A DNA stretch of 29,328 nt from an uncultured Campylobacter sp. (GTDB lineage: Bacteria > Campylobacterota > Campylobacteria > Campylobacterales > Campylobacteraceae): contig NZ_CALHIK010000176.1 of NCBI RefSeq assembly GCF_938030785.1, positions 1-29,328 on the forward strand, written 5' to 3'. The position numbers and the translations under genes were made by a program. Below, piece by piece: positions 7,863 to 16,698 of this stretch. A model generated the notes under the pieces. That model did not search any database. It worked only from the letters and a program-made list of their open reading frames with translations, and had not been told where the DNA came from. How positions within the stretch are numbered: position 1 is the stretch's first letter; every line of letters starts with the position of its first letter.

Positions 7863-9944
7863 TTACGCCGCAGGCGCGCTATTTTCGGCGTGCGAATCGC
7901 CCGAGTCTTTAGGTCTTAAAACCCACTGCTTTGCAAATATCAGCGCGTAGATCGCAGCGCCGATGCCGTAGCTTGCATATTCGCTTGGGATAAACTCTAT
8001 AAATTTCGCGCAGATATTAGGCACCAGCATTAGCGGCGTTACGAGCAGCAAGAGCAGGCGCTCTACCGGGTTGCACTTGGTTACGAACCAACCTTGCAGC
8101 GAGGAGCTGAAAGCAAACATACCCACGATCGCCGTAGCAAAAATCAGCGCTATTTGCAGCGGATCGCCGATCCAAACGATGCTCTTTGAATCCGTCGGAT
8201 TGCCGACGCTTTGAATCAAAAGCAGCTTGTTGTTGAAAAAGAACGCAAACGGAAGTACCGCCGTGCGTAGATCGTAAATGAAGCCCTGAAGTCCTACGAT
8301 TACCGGATTTGCTTTTGCGATGCCCGCGGCGGCGTATGCAGCGATGCCCACGGGCGGGGTATCATCGGCTAGAATTCCGAAATAAAATACGAAAAGATGC
8401 ACCGCAATCGCCGGGATCAAAAAGCCGTTTTTGCCCGCTAGTATTAAAATCACCGGAGCAATAAGGCTCGAAACGACGATATAATTCGCCGTCGTAGGAA
8501 GCCCCATGCCCAAAATCAGGCTCATTATCGCAGTCATCAGAAGTATCAGCACTATGCTATTTCCCGCGACCGCCTCCACGAGCTCCGAAAGAACCTGTCC
8601 CAGCCCGGTAAGCGAGATCGAGCCGATGATGATGCCCGCTAGCGCGGTGGCTACGGCGACGGTAACCATGTTTTTGGCAGCACCCACCATAGCCCAAAAG
8701 ATATCGACAAAGCCGACGATAAAATCGGACTTGCCAACCTTTTCGCCAAATATCGTTTTCTTAGCGGGCTCTTGCACGATCATTATTAAAAACAGCACGC
8801 AGATCGAGTTAAATGCCGCAGAGATCGCGCTTTCTTTCAAAATCAATAGAGTATAAAGCAGCACCAAAATCGGTATTATGTAATGAATTCCACTAAGGAT
8901 CAGCTTCAGCTTCGATGCCTTTGCGTAATCGCGGCTACCGTGAAGCCCTAGCTTACAGCTTTCCAGATGCACGATAAAAAATAGCCCCGCATAGCAGACG
9001 AAAGCGGGGATCACCGCCGCGACCATTACGTTGGTGTAGCTCATACCCAAAAATTCCGCGATGATAAACGCCGCAGCGCCCATGATAGGCGGCATTAGCT
9101 GCCCGTTTACGCCCGCGGCTACCTCGATAGCGCCCGCCTTAGTAGCGGTAAGCCCCGCTTTTTTCATAAGCGGGATCGTAAAGGTGCCCACCGTCACGAC
9201 GTTTGCAGTCGAACTGCCGCTTACCATGCCGGTTAGTCCGCTGGCGATTACGCTAGCCTTGGCAGGACCTCCGCGGAAGCGACCCAAAATAGCAAACGCT
9301 ACGTTTATAAAATACTGTCCCGCGCCTGCTCGCTCAAGTAGCGCGCCAAATAGCACGAACAGATAGATAAAGCTGGTGCTGACCCCCACCGGTACGCCGA
9401 ATACGCCCTCCGTCGTTAAAAACATATGTCCTGCGAGCTTTTCGAAGCTTGCGCCTCGATGCGAGATGATATCGGGCATATAGGGGCCGAAGTAGCAATA
9501 CAGAAGAAAGGTAAAAGCGATAATACCTAGCGCAGGTCCCATCATGCGGCGTCCGGCTTCAAAAAGGATAAAAATTCCGATAAACGACGCTACGATATCT
9601 CTGGTTAGATAATCTCCCGGACGATGCGCTAGCCCGTTAAATTCTATCGCAGGATATAGGATCGCGGCGACTCCGACGATTAATAAAATATAATCGTAAA
9701 ACGGGATGTAAAAATGTGCCTTGGAGCGCGGGCGAAACGGAAAAAGCGAAAAAATTATAAAAACGGCGAACGCTAAGTGGATCGAGCGCGCGATATTCGT
9801 ATTCATCGGGAAATATGCGATGTAAAGCTGAAAGACCGACCACGAGAAACAGACCAGCGTCACGAGCCAGAAGAGCTTTTTAGAGGTAAATTCTCTACTC
9901 TTTACCTCTAAAACCTGCTCATCTTTTTGTGTAGATTTCTCCAT
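7863..9944 (-). CDS. TRAP transporter fused permease (TAXI-type, DctQ-DctM fusion)
   Basis: A 693-residue inner-membrane protein in which the small four-span (DctQ-like) and large 12-span (DctM-like) TRAP subunits are joined, the standard arrangement for TAXI-TRAP systems. The many hydrophobic segments include family-typical blocks such as SGLTGMVSGSSTANVV and the MGLPTTANYIV-ADDTPPVGIAAYAAAGIA region. It uses an ion gradient to import whatever the neighbouring binding protein captures. The frame opens at TTG 9947 but ATG 9944 is the more likely start. It lies eight bases after the binding-protein stop with only a weak ribosome site, so translation is probably coupled. Confidence 0.9.
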   Translation of the reverse strand: MEKSTQKDEQVLEVKSREFTSKKLFWLVTLVCFSWSVFQLYIAYFPMNTNIARSIHLAFAVFIIFSLFPFRPRSKAHFYIPFYDYILLIVGVAAILYPAIEFNGLAHRPGDYLTRDIVASFIGIFILFEAGRRMMGPALGIIAFTFLLYCYFGPYMPDIISHRGASFEKLAGHMFLTTEGVFGVPVGVSTSFIYLFVLFGALLERAGAGQYFINVAFAILGRFRGGPAKASVIASGLTGMVSGSSTANVVTVGTFTIPLMKKAGLTATKAGAIEVAAGVNGQLMPPIMGAAAFIIAEFLGMSYTNVMVAAVIPAFVCYAGLFFIVHLESCKLGLHGSRDYAKASKLKLILSGIHYIIPILVLLYTLLILKESAISAAFNSICVLFLIMIVQEPAKKTIFGEKVGKSDFIVGFVDIFWAMVGAAKNMVTVAVATALAGIIIGSISLTGLGQVLSELVEAVAGNSIVLILLMTAIMSLILGMGLPTTANYIVVSSLIAPVILILAGKNGFLIPAIAVHLFVFYFGILADDTPPVGIAAYAAAGIAKANPVIVGLQGFIYDLRTAVLPFAFFFNNKLLLIQSVGNPTDSKSIVWIGDPLQIALIFATAIVGMFAFSSSLQGWFVTKCNPVERLLLLLVTPLMLVPNICAKFIEFIPSEYASYGIGAAIYALIFAKQWVLRPKDSGDSHAENSAPAA

Positions 9945-9952
9945 CAACTAGC

Positions 9953-10894
9953 CTATTTCAACAACCCGGCTTCTTTATACACCGCCTCTGCCGCAGGATG
10001 AAGCGGCGCGCTAAGCCCCTCTAAAAGAGATTCTTTGCTCACTAAATTTAGCGCAGGGTGTAGCTTTTTATACTCGTCGAAATTATCAAGTATCGCTTTA
10101 ACTACCGCCCTAACCGCCTCGTCGCTTTGGCTAGCGTCGGTTACGAGTACGGCCTTTACGCCGATAGTCTGCGTGTCGTGATCTACACCGTCATACATTT
10201 TAGCAGGAATCACGCCTTTAGCGAAATACGGATATTTCTCCATAATTTTTTTAATATGCTCATCGTCGATGCCGACTAAGTCGATAGGAAGCGAGGTCGC
10301 CGCATCGGTGATGTTAGCGGTCGGATGTCCTACGACGTAGAAGTATCCGTCGATCTTCTTATCTTTTAGCGCCATAGGGCATTCTTGCGCGGTCAAAACG
10401 CCGTGCTGGGCAAGCTTTTTAAGATCGAAGTCGTAGTTTTCAAAAACTATAGTACTGGTTAACTCGTTGCCGCTGCCCGGATTTCCGATATTGATCTTTT
10501 TACCCGCAGCGTCGCCGTAGGCTTTAATACCGCTCTCTTTAGAAACTACGAAAGCCAAAAGCTCTGGATAGATCGAGATTACGGAGCGTAAATTTTTATC
10601 CGCTGCGCCTTGGAATTTGCCCGTGCCGTTGTATTTATCATAGACGACATCGCTTTGAACGAAGCCGAAATTTAGCTCTTTTTTAAGCACGTTATTGACG
10701 TTATACGTCGAGCCGCCCGTCGATTGCACGGAGCATTTCATATTTTTATCCATATTTACCAAGCGGCAAATCGCACCGCCTACGGGATAATAGGTGCCGG
10801 TCATACCGCCGGTGCCGATATTGATGAACTCCTTAGCGCCAGAAACGCTCGCCAATAGGGCCAAACCGGCCAAAGCAACAGAAAATCTTTTCAT
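9953..10894 (-). CDS. TRAP transporter TAXI-family solute-binding protein
   Basis: A 313-residue periplasmic binding protein with a clean signal peptide (residues 1-20, ending VSGA). FINIGTGGMTGTYYPVGGAIC just after it is the TAXI signature, followed by the STGGSTYNVN and LNFGFVQSDV blocks. It delivers substrate to the fused permease encoded directly downstream. Known TAXI substrates include dicarboxylates and amino acids such as glutamate, but nothing in the sequence decides this. Start ATG with AAGGAGCG seven bases upstream. Confidence 0.92.
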   Translation of the reverse strand: MKRFSVALAGLALLASVSGAKEFINIGTGGMTGTYYPVGGAICRLVNMDKNMKCSVQSTGGSTYNVNNVLKKELNFGFVQSDVVYDKYNGTGKFQGAADKNLRSVISIYPELLAFVVSKESGIKAYGDAAGKKINIGNPGSGNELTSTIVFENYDFDLKKLAQHGVLTAQECPMALKDKKIDGYFYVVGHPTANITDAATSLPIDLVGIDDEHIKKIMEKYPYFAKGVIPAKMYDGVDHDTQTIGVKAVLVTDASQSDEAVRAVVKAILDNFDEYKKLHPALNLVSKESLLEGLSAPLHPAAEAVYKEAGLLK

Positions 10895-11471
10895 CTTCGC
10901 TCCTTTTCGAGTTAAAAGTTTGGTAGTATTGCTAAATTTCTATAAAAATCTAATAAAAAAGCGATCTTACATTTAAATTTAAGATTTTGTGCGTTTTGTA
11001 GCAGCAGGGGCAGGTGGTAGGCGAATGTGCAAACCGCGAGTAGCTACGCCATAGCATGTATACGGGCGGGCGGGCGGCTGCGTCGCGACATGCGCACAGC
11101 GGGCGATTAAATCATGACGGCGCAACTGAGGCTAAATTTTAACGGCGTCGCGAATATAAAATTTTGACGACATCGCAAAGTAAAATTTACGAGAAGTGCG
11201 AAGTAAAAAATTTAAAGGCTGGCGATCAAATTTAAAAACGATGCCGAGATAAAAATTTAAGCGGCAAAATTTCAAGCCGTGCGCTGAAGCGCAAGCTGTG
11301 CCGATACGCTCGAGCTACATCACAACGTAAATTTAGCCGGGTTTGAAGCGTTAGATTTAATCTGCTAGCCGCGCGGCAGAGCCGGCACGAGCTGTGAAAA
11401 CGAGCTTAAAATTTCGCCGTATTCGCTCTGCCATAGTTTATTATTCTACGCGAGCTGCGTCAAAATGGGCG
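10895..11471. other. Gene-free stretch with periodic AAATTT tracts
   Basis: About 575 bases without a credible ORF. It should contain the promoter of the TAXI operon near 10920-10980, though no single box is convincing. From 11134 to 11272 AAATTT recurs seven times with spacings of 25, 24, 25, 20, 25 and 14 bases. Confidence 0.5.
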
Positions 11472-12608
11472 CTAAAGTAGCACGCTGTCCATCGCGCGCA
11501 TTAGATTTAGCATTTGAATGTGCTCGAAAACATCGTGAGTGCGGATGATCGCAGCGCCGTTTAAAGCGGCGATCTGGTGCAGATACAGCGAGCCTGCGAG
11601 CCTATCCGCGACCGCAGAGGGGCTGTAAAAATCGATAACGCTCTTTCTGCTCGCGCCCACGAGCAGCGGGCAGCCAAAGTGCAAGAAATGCTGCAAATTT
11701 TTAATCAGCACCAAATTTTGCTCGGCGGTCTTGCCAAAGCCGATGCCCACGTCAAGGATGATCTTTTTAAGCCCCGCGCTTCGCAGCTGCTGCAAATTCT
11801 GCGCAAAAAATTCATCGATCTCGCCCATCAGATCGTCGTATTTGGGCGCAAGCTGCATATTTTGCGGATTTCCCTGCATATGCATCAGCACGTAAGCGGC
11901 GTCGTAGCGAAGCGCAAGCGGAGCAAGAGCGAGGTTCGCGCTAATGTCGTTGATGATGCTAAAGCCCCGATCTAGCGCGAATTCCAAACAATACTCATCG
12001 AAGCTATCGAGGCTCAATTTAGCCTTTTCATGCAGACCTAGGCGGTAAATTTCGCTCAGCACATCCTTTATGCGCGCAAACTCCTCATCCCTGCCGCAGT
12101 ACTGGCTGCCCGGGCGCGAGCTCACGCCGCCGATATCGATGATAGCGGCACCTTGCTCGATCATCTTTTCGATCTTGCAGATCGCCTCTTTTAGGTTTGC
12201 CGCGCGGCTTGCGGGGTTGAAGCTATCGGAGTTGATATTGACGACGCCCATTATTTCGCAGCTTTGCGGCTTAGCAAATTTCTTGCCTAGAAATTTCGCG
12301 AGCTCTTTTAGCCCGAAATCCTGCAGCGCTTCCTTTTGCGCCAAAGCCTCGATCTGGCGATCGTTTGCGATCAAAACCGCGTCCGTATCATCGCGCCCCA
12401 GGATCACCCCTTCGTTGCACGCAAGCTCGGCGCCGATACTAAGGGCATCCTGCTTCAAAATATTCGCCGCGGGCGCCCGCAGGTCTTTTAGATAGAAAAA
12501 GTTTAGCCGCGATTTTTTCTGCATTATCGCCCGTCCCGCATTTCGCACGCCGATACGCTCGCAAATCAGCGCAAAGTCGGCATCATTTGAAATTTTATAA
12601 ATTTTCAT
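11472..12608 (-). CDS. folP: Dihydropteroate synthase
   Basis: Folate pathway enzyme joining para-aminobenzoate to hydroxymethyl-dihydropterin pyrophosphate; the sulfonamide target. A 378-residue protein with the synthase domain from about 118: IMGVVNINSDSF (119-130, canonical form IMGxLNxTPDSF), DIGGVSSRPGS (158-168), LLVGASRKS and the C-terminal RTHDV. The TP of the first block reads NS here, and the usual STRPG is SSRPG. About 110 residues precede the domain, an extension typical of Campylobacter FolP and absent from the roughly 280-residue E. coli enzyme. Last gene of the rppH-lysC-hobA-holB-folP operon; its ATG overlaps the holB stop (ATGA). Confidence 0.93.
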   Translation of the reverse strand: MKIYKISNDADFALICERIGVRNAGRAIMQKKSRLNFFYLKDLRAPAANILKQDALSIGAELACNEGVILGRDDTDAVLIANDRQIEALAQKEALQDFGLKELAKFLGKKFAKPQSCEIMGVVNINSDSFNPASRAANLKEAICKIEKMIEQGAAIIDIGGVSSRPGSQYCGRDEEFARIKDVLSEIYRLGLHEKAKLSLDSFDEYCLEFALDRGFSIINDISANLALAPLALRYDAAYVLMHMQGNPQNMQLAPKYDDLMGEIDEFFAQNLQQLRSAGLKKIILDVGIGFGKTAEQNLVLIKNLQHFLHFGCPLLVGASRKSVIDFYSPSAVADRLAGSLYLHQIAALNGAAIIRTHDVFEHIQMLNLMRAMDSVLL

Positions 12609-13225
12609 CTTTTCTCCTCTATCATCAAAAGTAGCGGAGTAAGCACGGCGTGGGCTTTGGCGTTGTGCTCGGCGAGGTAGCTTAAGCGATCTATTCGCTG
12701 CAACTCATCGCCGCTTAGCCTAACGCCCGCCTCGAAGCACTCTAGCGCGATCTCGCCGATGAGCGCTTTTAGCGCCGTCTTATCCAGCTCGCCTTTGCGC
12801 TCCAGCGCGATCTGCGTGTCGATAAACTCCACCGCTTCCTTTAGGCTGAGCCTGGCTAAATTTAACCCAGTGCGGTATCTGGGCTTTCGCACGCAGAGAT
12901 TTTGCACCACGAGGCGCGATCGGATGGTAGGCAGCAGGGCGTTGATGAAGGGAGTGACGAGGAAAAACACCGTATTTTTGGGCGGCTCCTCTAAAATTTT
13001 AAGTAGAGCGTTTTGCGCCTCCTCGCCGAATTTCGTAGCGGCGATGACGATGATCTTATCCTCACGCTCGGCGACATAGGCTTCGTCTATAATCTTTCGC
13101 GCCTCGTCGATCTTAAGCTCGATGCTTTCGAAAAACCTTAAATTTTTGCGCGGAATTTCGGCTAAAATTTTATCTTTAAAGCCCTCATAATCGCTCGTCA
13201 AAACGATCTGATTTATGATTTTCAA
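12605..13225 (-). CDS. holB: DNA polymerase III delta-prime subunit, short form
   Basis: A 206-residue clamp-loader subunit. The conserved core is visible: NALLKILEEPP (72-82) and the sensor-1/SRC-like region PTIRSR (99-104). The N-terminal nucleotide-loop region and much of the C-terminal collar domain of E. coli delta-prime (334 residues) are missing; this reduced form is usual in Campylobacter and Helicobacter. It helps open and load the beta clamp. It overlaps hobA upstream and folP downstream by four bases each, so translation is coupled through the operon. Confidence 0.88.
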   Translation of the reverse strand: MKIINQIVLTSDYEGFKDKILAEIPRKNLRFFESIELKIDEARKIIDEAYVAEREDKIIVIAATKFGEEAQNALLKILEEPPKNTVFFLVTPFINALLPTIRSRLVVQNLCVRKPRYRTGLNLARLSLKEAVEFIDTQIALERKGELDKTALKALIGEIALECFEAGVRLSGDELQRIDRLSYLAEHNAKAHAVLTPLLLMIEEKR

Positions 13226-13755
13226 AGCACCACTTCGTCAAAAAGCACGGCGTCGATGCTTTTGTCTAAAATTTTAAAAAGCTGGATAAGTTTGAGATCC
13301 AGGCTCGGATCGTTCTCGCTCATGTAAAAGCTGTTTTGCAGCCTCTCGTCGATGAGCCACAGATAGCTATCCTCGTGGCTTTTGGCGATCTTGGCTAGCG
13401 GATGGTTGCCGTTGCCGATGTAAAAATATATAAAGCCGTTGGCAAACGCAAGGCTTAGCATATCGTTTAGCAGCAGCGCGTCCTCTAGGCTATTTACGCC
13501 GCCGCGATAAAGCGAGCGCAGCGAAAAAAACGGTAGCAGCGGGCGTGAGTTGGTAGAGGAGTTGATCTTTTTGATGATGTATTCGCTAAACCAGCTTCGC
13601 TCATCGTCGCAGATGACGATGAAAGCAAAGCCGTCGTGGAGAAATTTGAGCTTTGAAGCCAAAAGCGGAGTCCAGTCCTCCTTGCGATTCTCGAGCCACT
13701 CAAGTCCAGGCTCGGAGCGCATCGCCGTGACGCTCCAAGTGTGCAGATCCTGCAT
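13222..13755 (-). CDS. hobA: HobA, DnaA-binding initiation factor
   Basis: A 177-residue protein matching HobA, the Campylobacterota-specific regulator that binds DnaA domain I and promotes its assembly at the origin; it is a structural homologue of E. coli DiaA without the sugar-binding function. Recognised from the N-terminal WxxTAMRSEPGLEWLE-type segment, overall length and the diagnostic position between lysC and holB. Soluble, no signal peptide. The ATG shares one base with the lysC stop (TAATG). Confidence 0.88.
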   Translation of the reverse strand: MQDLHTWSVTAMRSEPGLEWLENRKEDWTPLLASKLKFLHDGFAFIVICDDERSWFSEYIIKKINSSTNSRPLLPFFSLRSLYRGGVNSLEDALLLNDMLSLAFANGFIYFYIGNGNHPLAKIAKSHEDSYLWLIDERLQNSFYMSENDPSLDLKLIQLFKILDKSIDAVLFDEVVL

Positions 13756-14960
13756 TATTTATCCAAATCGTAGGCTTTATGCAGTGCGCGCACGGCGAGC
13801 TCGCCGTATTTAGCCTCTACGATCATCGAAATTTTAATCTCGCTCGTGGAGATCATCTGAATATTTATCCCTTCGTCCGCAAGCGTCTTAAACGCCTTGC
13901 TGGCTATGCCGCTGTGGCTTTTCATACCTACGCCGACTAAAGAAACCTTTACGATGTCGGCATCCGATTCGATGATGGAATTCGGATTTGGATTTACCTC
14001 TTTCATTACCCTATAGGCCGTCTCTAGCTCGTTTTGCGGCACGGTAAAGCCCAAATTCGTCTCGCCGTTTCGTCCGATATTTTGCACGATCATATCGACG
14101 TTGATCTCCTTGCTCGCGAGCGCGGAGAAAATTTCAGCCGCGACGCCGGGGCGATCCTCTACGTTTCTAATCGTGATTCTTGCTTGATTTTTATCCAGTG
14201 CAATGCCGCTAATTACCGCATCTTCCATCTTTTCTTCTCCTGTTATGAGTGTTCCTTCATGATCGTTAAAACTGCTTCGCGTCACCAAATTTACGTTTAA
14301 TTTCTTCGCAAGCTCGACGCTTCGATTTTGCAAAACCTTCGCTCCCAAGCTCGCAAGCTCAAGCATCTCGTCGTAGCTGATGCGATCAAGCTTCTTAGCC
14401 TTTGGCTCAATGCGCGGATCGGTCGTATATACGCCGTCTACGTCGGTGTAAATTTCGCACAGATCGGCATTCAGCGCTCCTGCGACGGCGACTGCGCTAA
14501 GATCGCTTCCGCCTCGCCCCAGCGTAGTTACTTCCCCTGCGGTGCTGATGCCTTGAAAGCCCGCGACGACGACAATTTTGCCTTGCTTTAGCGCCTCTTG
14601 CATGCTTTTTGGATCGATCGAGACGATGCGAGCTTTAGTGTGAAACTCGTCCGTCACGATGCCCGCGCCTCGCCCGCTAAATGCGATCGCAGGATGGCCC
14701 TTGGCATTTAGCGCGATAGCCAAAAGTGCGCTCGTAACGCGCTCGCCCGAGCTTAGCAGCACGTCCATCTCCCTACCTTCGGGAGTTTTAGTAAAAAATT
14801 CCGCCTGCTCGATGAGCTGATTGGTAACGCCGCTCATCGCAGAGACGATTACTACGACGTTATGCCCTTCGTTTTTGGTTTTGATCACGCGCTGTGCGAC
14901 CGACTCGATCCGCTCTAGCGTGCCGACGCTCGTGCCGCCGTATTTTTGAACGATTAGCAT
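13755..14960 (-). CDS. lysC: Aspartokinase
   Basis: First step of the aspartate pathway to lysine, threonine, methionine and diaminopimelate: phosphorylation of aspartate. A 401-residue monofunctional enzyme. The kinase motif KYGGTSVG is at residues 6-13, GRGGSDLSAVAVA at about 148-160 and the DVDGVYTTDPR block follows. Two ACT domains make up the region from about 265 to the end and would bind feedback effectors. Starts with ATG sharing one base with the rppH stop. The linkage of lysC with hobA and holB is a conserved Campylobacter arrangement. Confidence 0.95.
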   Translation of the reverse strand: MLIVQKYGGTSVGTLERIESVAQRVIKTKNEGHNVVVIVSAMSGVTNQLIEQAEFFTKTPEGREMDVLLSSGERVTSALLAIALNAKGHPAIAFSGRGAGIVTDEFHTKARIVSIDPKSMQEALKQGKIVVVAGFQGISTAGEVTTLGRGGSDLSAVAVAGALNADLCEIYTDVDGVYTTDPRIEPKAKKLDRISYDEMLELASLGAKVLQNRSVELAKKLNVNLVTRSSFNDHEGTLITGEEKMEDAVISGIALDKNQARITIRNVEDRPGVAAEIFSALASKEINVDMIVQNIGRNGETNLGFTVPQNELETAYRVMKEVNPNPNSIIESDADIVKVSLVGVGMKSHSGIASKAFKTLADEGINIQMISTSEIKISMIVEAKYGELAVRALHKAYDLDK

Positions 14961-15430
14961 TAAATGTAGCCCTCCTCTTTAAAATATTTTAAAACCGTCG
15001 CGTAAATCGGCTTTTTGAAGTGATTTACGTGCCTTAAAACCTCATTTGCGCCTACGAATTTAAATGCGTCGAATTCAGGAAGCTTGGTATTGATGTTCAG
15101 ATCGCGTAAATTTCGCAATCGCACCAAAAAATACCTTTGAATTTGCCCGTCGTATGGGCGCATCTTTTGAGCTATCCCATCGGGAAAGTCGTAGCTGTGC
15201 CAATGCGGACACTCCGAGATGATATCGACCTTGTTCGTTCCGATCTCCTCGCCAAGCTCCCTAAGAAGCGCGGTCTTCGGCGTTTCGCCGTCGTCGATAC
15301 CCCCCTGAGGGAACTGCCATGCTCCTCTGACGTCGCTTCGTTGCGCGATCAAAATTTCGCAGTTAAACGGATACGATGGCGAAAGCACGATTGCAGCGAC
15401 ATTCGGTCTGTAATTTTTCTCTTTTTCCAT
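14960..15430 (-). CDS. rppH: RNA pyrophosphohydrolase (Nudix)
   Basis: Removes pyrophosphate from the 5' end of mRNAs, which starts their decay; homologues also hydrolyse dinucleoside polyphosphates. 156 residues from the ATG at 15430. The Nudix box GX5EX7REUXEEXGU is complete at residues 43-65 (ending RELGEEIG), and WQFPQGGI precedes it as in E. coli RppH. The frame opens at TTG 15457, but the N-terminus MEKEKNYRPNV lines up with E. coli RppH, so the ATG is preferred. First gene of the minus-strand operon and divergent from the HemW-like gene across 137 bases. Confidence 0.9.
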   Translation of the reverse strand: MEKEKNYRPNVAAIVLSPSYPFNCEILIAQRSDVRGAWQFPQGGIDDGETPKTALLRELGEEIGTNKVDIISECPHWHSYDFPDGIAQKMRPYDGQIQRYFLVRLRNLRDLNINTKLPEFDAFKFVGANEVLRHVNHFKKPIYATVLKYFKEEGYI

Positions 15431-15567
15431 CTCGTTTTTCTCATAAAAAATTTCCAAAATCTTACCGAAAAAATATTAAAATTTGCGTTAATAGGCTCGA
15501 AATTTATCTGAATTTTCGCTTTATTTGGCTAAATTTTGCTTTTGAAATTTCACGCTCAAGGAAGCCC
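15431..15567. promoter_or_regulatory. Divergent promoter region, rppH operon and HemW-like gene
   Basis: This 137-base AT-rich gap separates two diverging transcription units and must serve both. I could not single out reliable -10 boxes among several AT-rich candidates. Confidence 0.4.
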
Positions 15568-16641
15568 TTGCACATCTACATCCACGTGCCGTTTTGCACC
15601 TCCAAATGCCCGTATTGCGCCTTTGGCTCTTTCAGCGATAAGTTTAACCTCGTAAAAAGCTACTTTCGTGCGCTAGAGCTTGAGGTACGCGACTTTTTGA
15701 CGAAAAATCCGCACGCGCAAATTTCGACGCTTTTTATCGGCGGAGGTACGCCAAGTGCCGTGGATGCGGGGCTTTATGATGAAATTTTTGCGCTGCTCGC
15801 GCCGCGTTTTGCCGCCAAAGCCGAAATCAGTTCTGAAGCCAACCCAAACTCCGCTAGCTCCGCTTGGCTTAGGGCGATGCGAAAGCTCGGCGTAAATCGC
15901 ATCAGCTTCGGCGCGCAGAGTTTCAACGACGCCAAGCTAAAGTTCCTCGGTCGCACGCACAGTGCGGCGCAGATTTTTCTCGCGGTGCAAAATGCCAAAG
16001 CGGCGGGCTTTGACAATATAAACTTAGACCTAATCTATGCGAGCAAATTTGACGATAAAAGGAATTTAAAATTTGAAATGGCTGAGCTTGCGTGCTGCGA
16101 AGTGCCGCATCTAAGCGCCTATGCGCTAAGTCTTGAGGAAAACACGCCCTTTTTCGGGCGCGAAAGCTTTAAAAAAGAAAGCGCGACTCTAGCTAAATTT
16201 CTCTTTGCTCTTGCGGCGGATAGCGGCTTTAGCCAGTATGAAATTTCAAATTTTGCCGCGCGCGGACTGCGCTGTAAGCACAATCTCGCTTACTGGCGCG
16301 GCGAGGATTACGCTGGATTCGGAGCATTTGCGGTCGGAACTAGCGGGCAGGTGCGCCTTAGCTCGCCTAAAAATTTGCGAGACTACATCGCAGATCCGCT
16401 GCAAAAACAGCGCGAAACTCTAAGCGCGCAGGATAAAAAGCTTGAGCACATATTTCTTGGGTTGCGCTGCGTTTTGGGACTTGAAGCGCAAATTTTAAAC
16501 GCCACAGAGCTAAGTAACGCGCGGCTGCTCGTGCAGGCAAAAAAGCTGAAATTCGGCGAGGGCAAATTTTATAATCCTAACTTTTTGCTCGCCGACGAGA
16601 TCGCACTTTTTATCACGCAAAGCAGCCACAGCGGGCGCTAA
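15568..16641 (+). CDS. hemW: HemW-like radical SAM protein
   Basis: A 357-residue radical SAM protein. The iron-sulfur ligands are Cys10, Cys14 and Cys17 in CTSKCPYC, followed by FIGGGTPSAV and GVNRISFGAQSF, with ISNFAARGLRCKHNLAYW and YAGFGAFAVGT towards the C-terminus, all standard for the HemN/HemW family. The short N-terminus makes it HemW (heme chaperone) rather than the oxygen-independent coproporphyrinogen oxidase HemN. The frame is open from 15376, inside the rppH gene, but the TTG at 15568 has AAGGA five bases before it and starts right at the domain. It leads the plus-strand run towards tatB. Confidence 0.85.
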   Translation: MHIYIHVPFCTSKCPYCAFGSFSDKFNLVKSYFRALELEVRDFLTKNPHAQISTLFIGGGTPSAVDAGLYDEIFALLAPRFAAKAEISSEANPNSASSAWLRAMRKLGVNRISFGAQSFNDAKLKFLGRTHSAAQIFLAVQNAKAAGFDNINLDLIYASKFDDKRNLKFEMAELACCEVPHLSAYALSLEENTPFFGRESFKKESATLAKFLFALAADSGFSQYEISNFAARGLRCKHNLAYWRGEDYAGFGAFAVGTSGQVRLSSPKNLRDYIADPLQKQRETLSAQDKKLEHIFLGLRCVLGLEAQILNATELSNARLLVQAKKLKFGEGKFYNPNFLLADEIALFITQSSHSGR

Positions 16642-16665
16642 ATTTAAGATTAATGAAATTTTAGT

Positions 16666-16671
16666 TACAAT
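16666..16671 (+). promoter_or_regulatory. Possible -10 box for tatB
   Basis: TACAAT preceded by TTTTAGT, about 28 bases upstream of the tatB ATG, with TTAGGA as ribosome site. Fits a Campylobacter sigma-70 -10 in the 57-base gap after the HemW-like gene. Confidence 0.45.
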
Positions 16672-16698
16672 ACGCCACTTTTTACGTTAGGAAATTTT

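Noticed and set aside
15376..15567. 64-residue N-terminal extension of the HemW-like protein
   Set aside because: It would start inside rppH on the opposite strand and adds unrelated basic sequence; TTG 15568 has a clear AAGGA and fits the family start.
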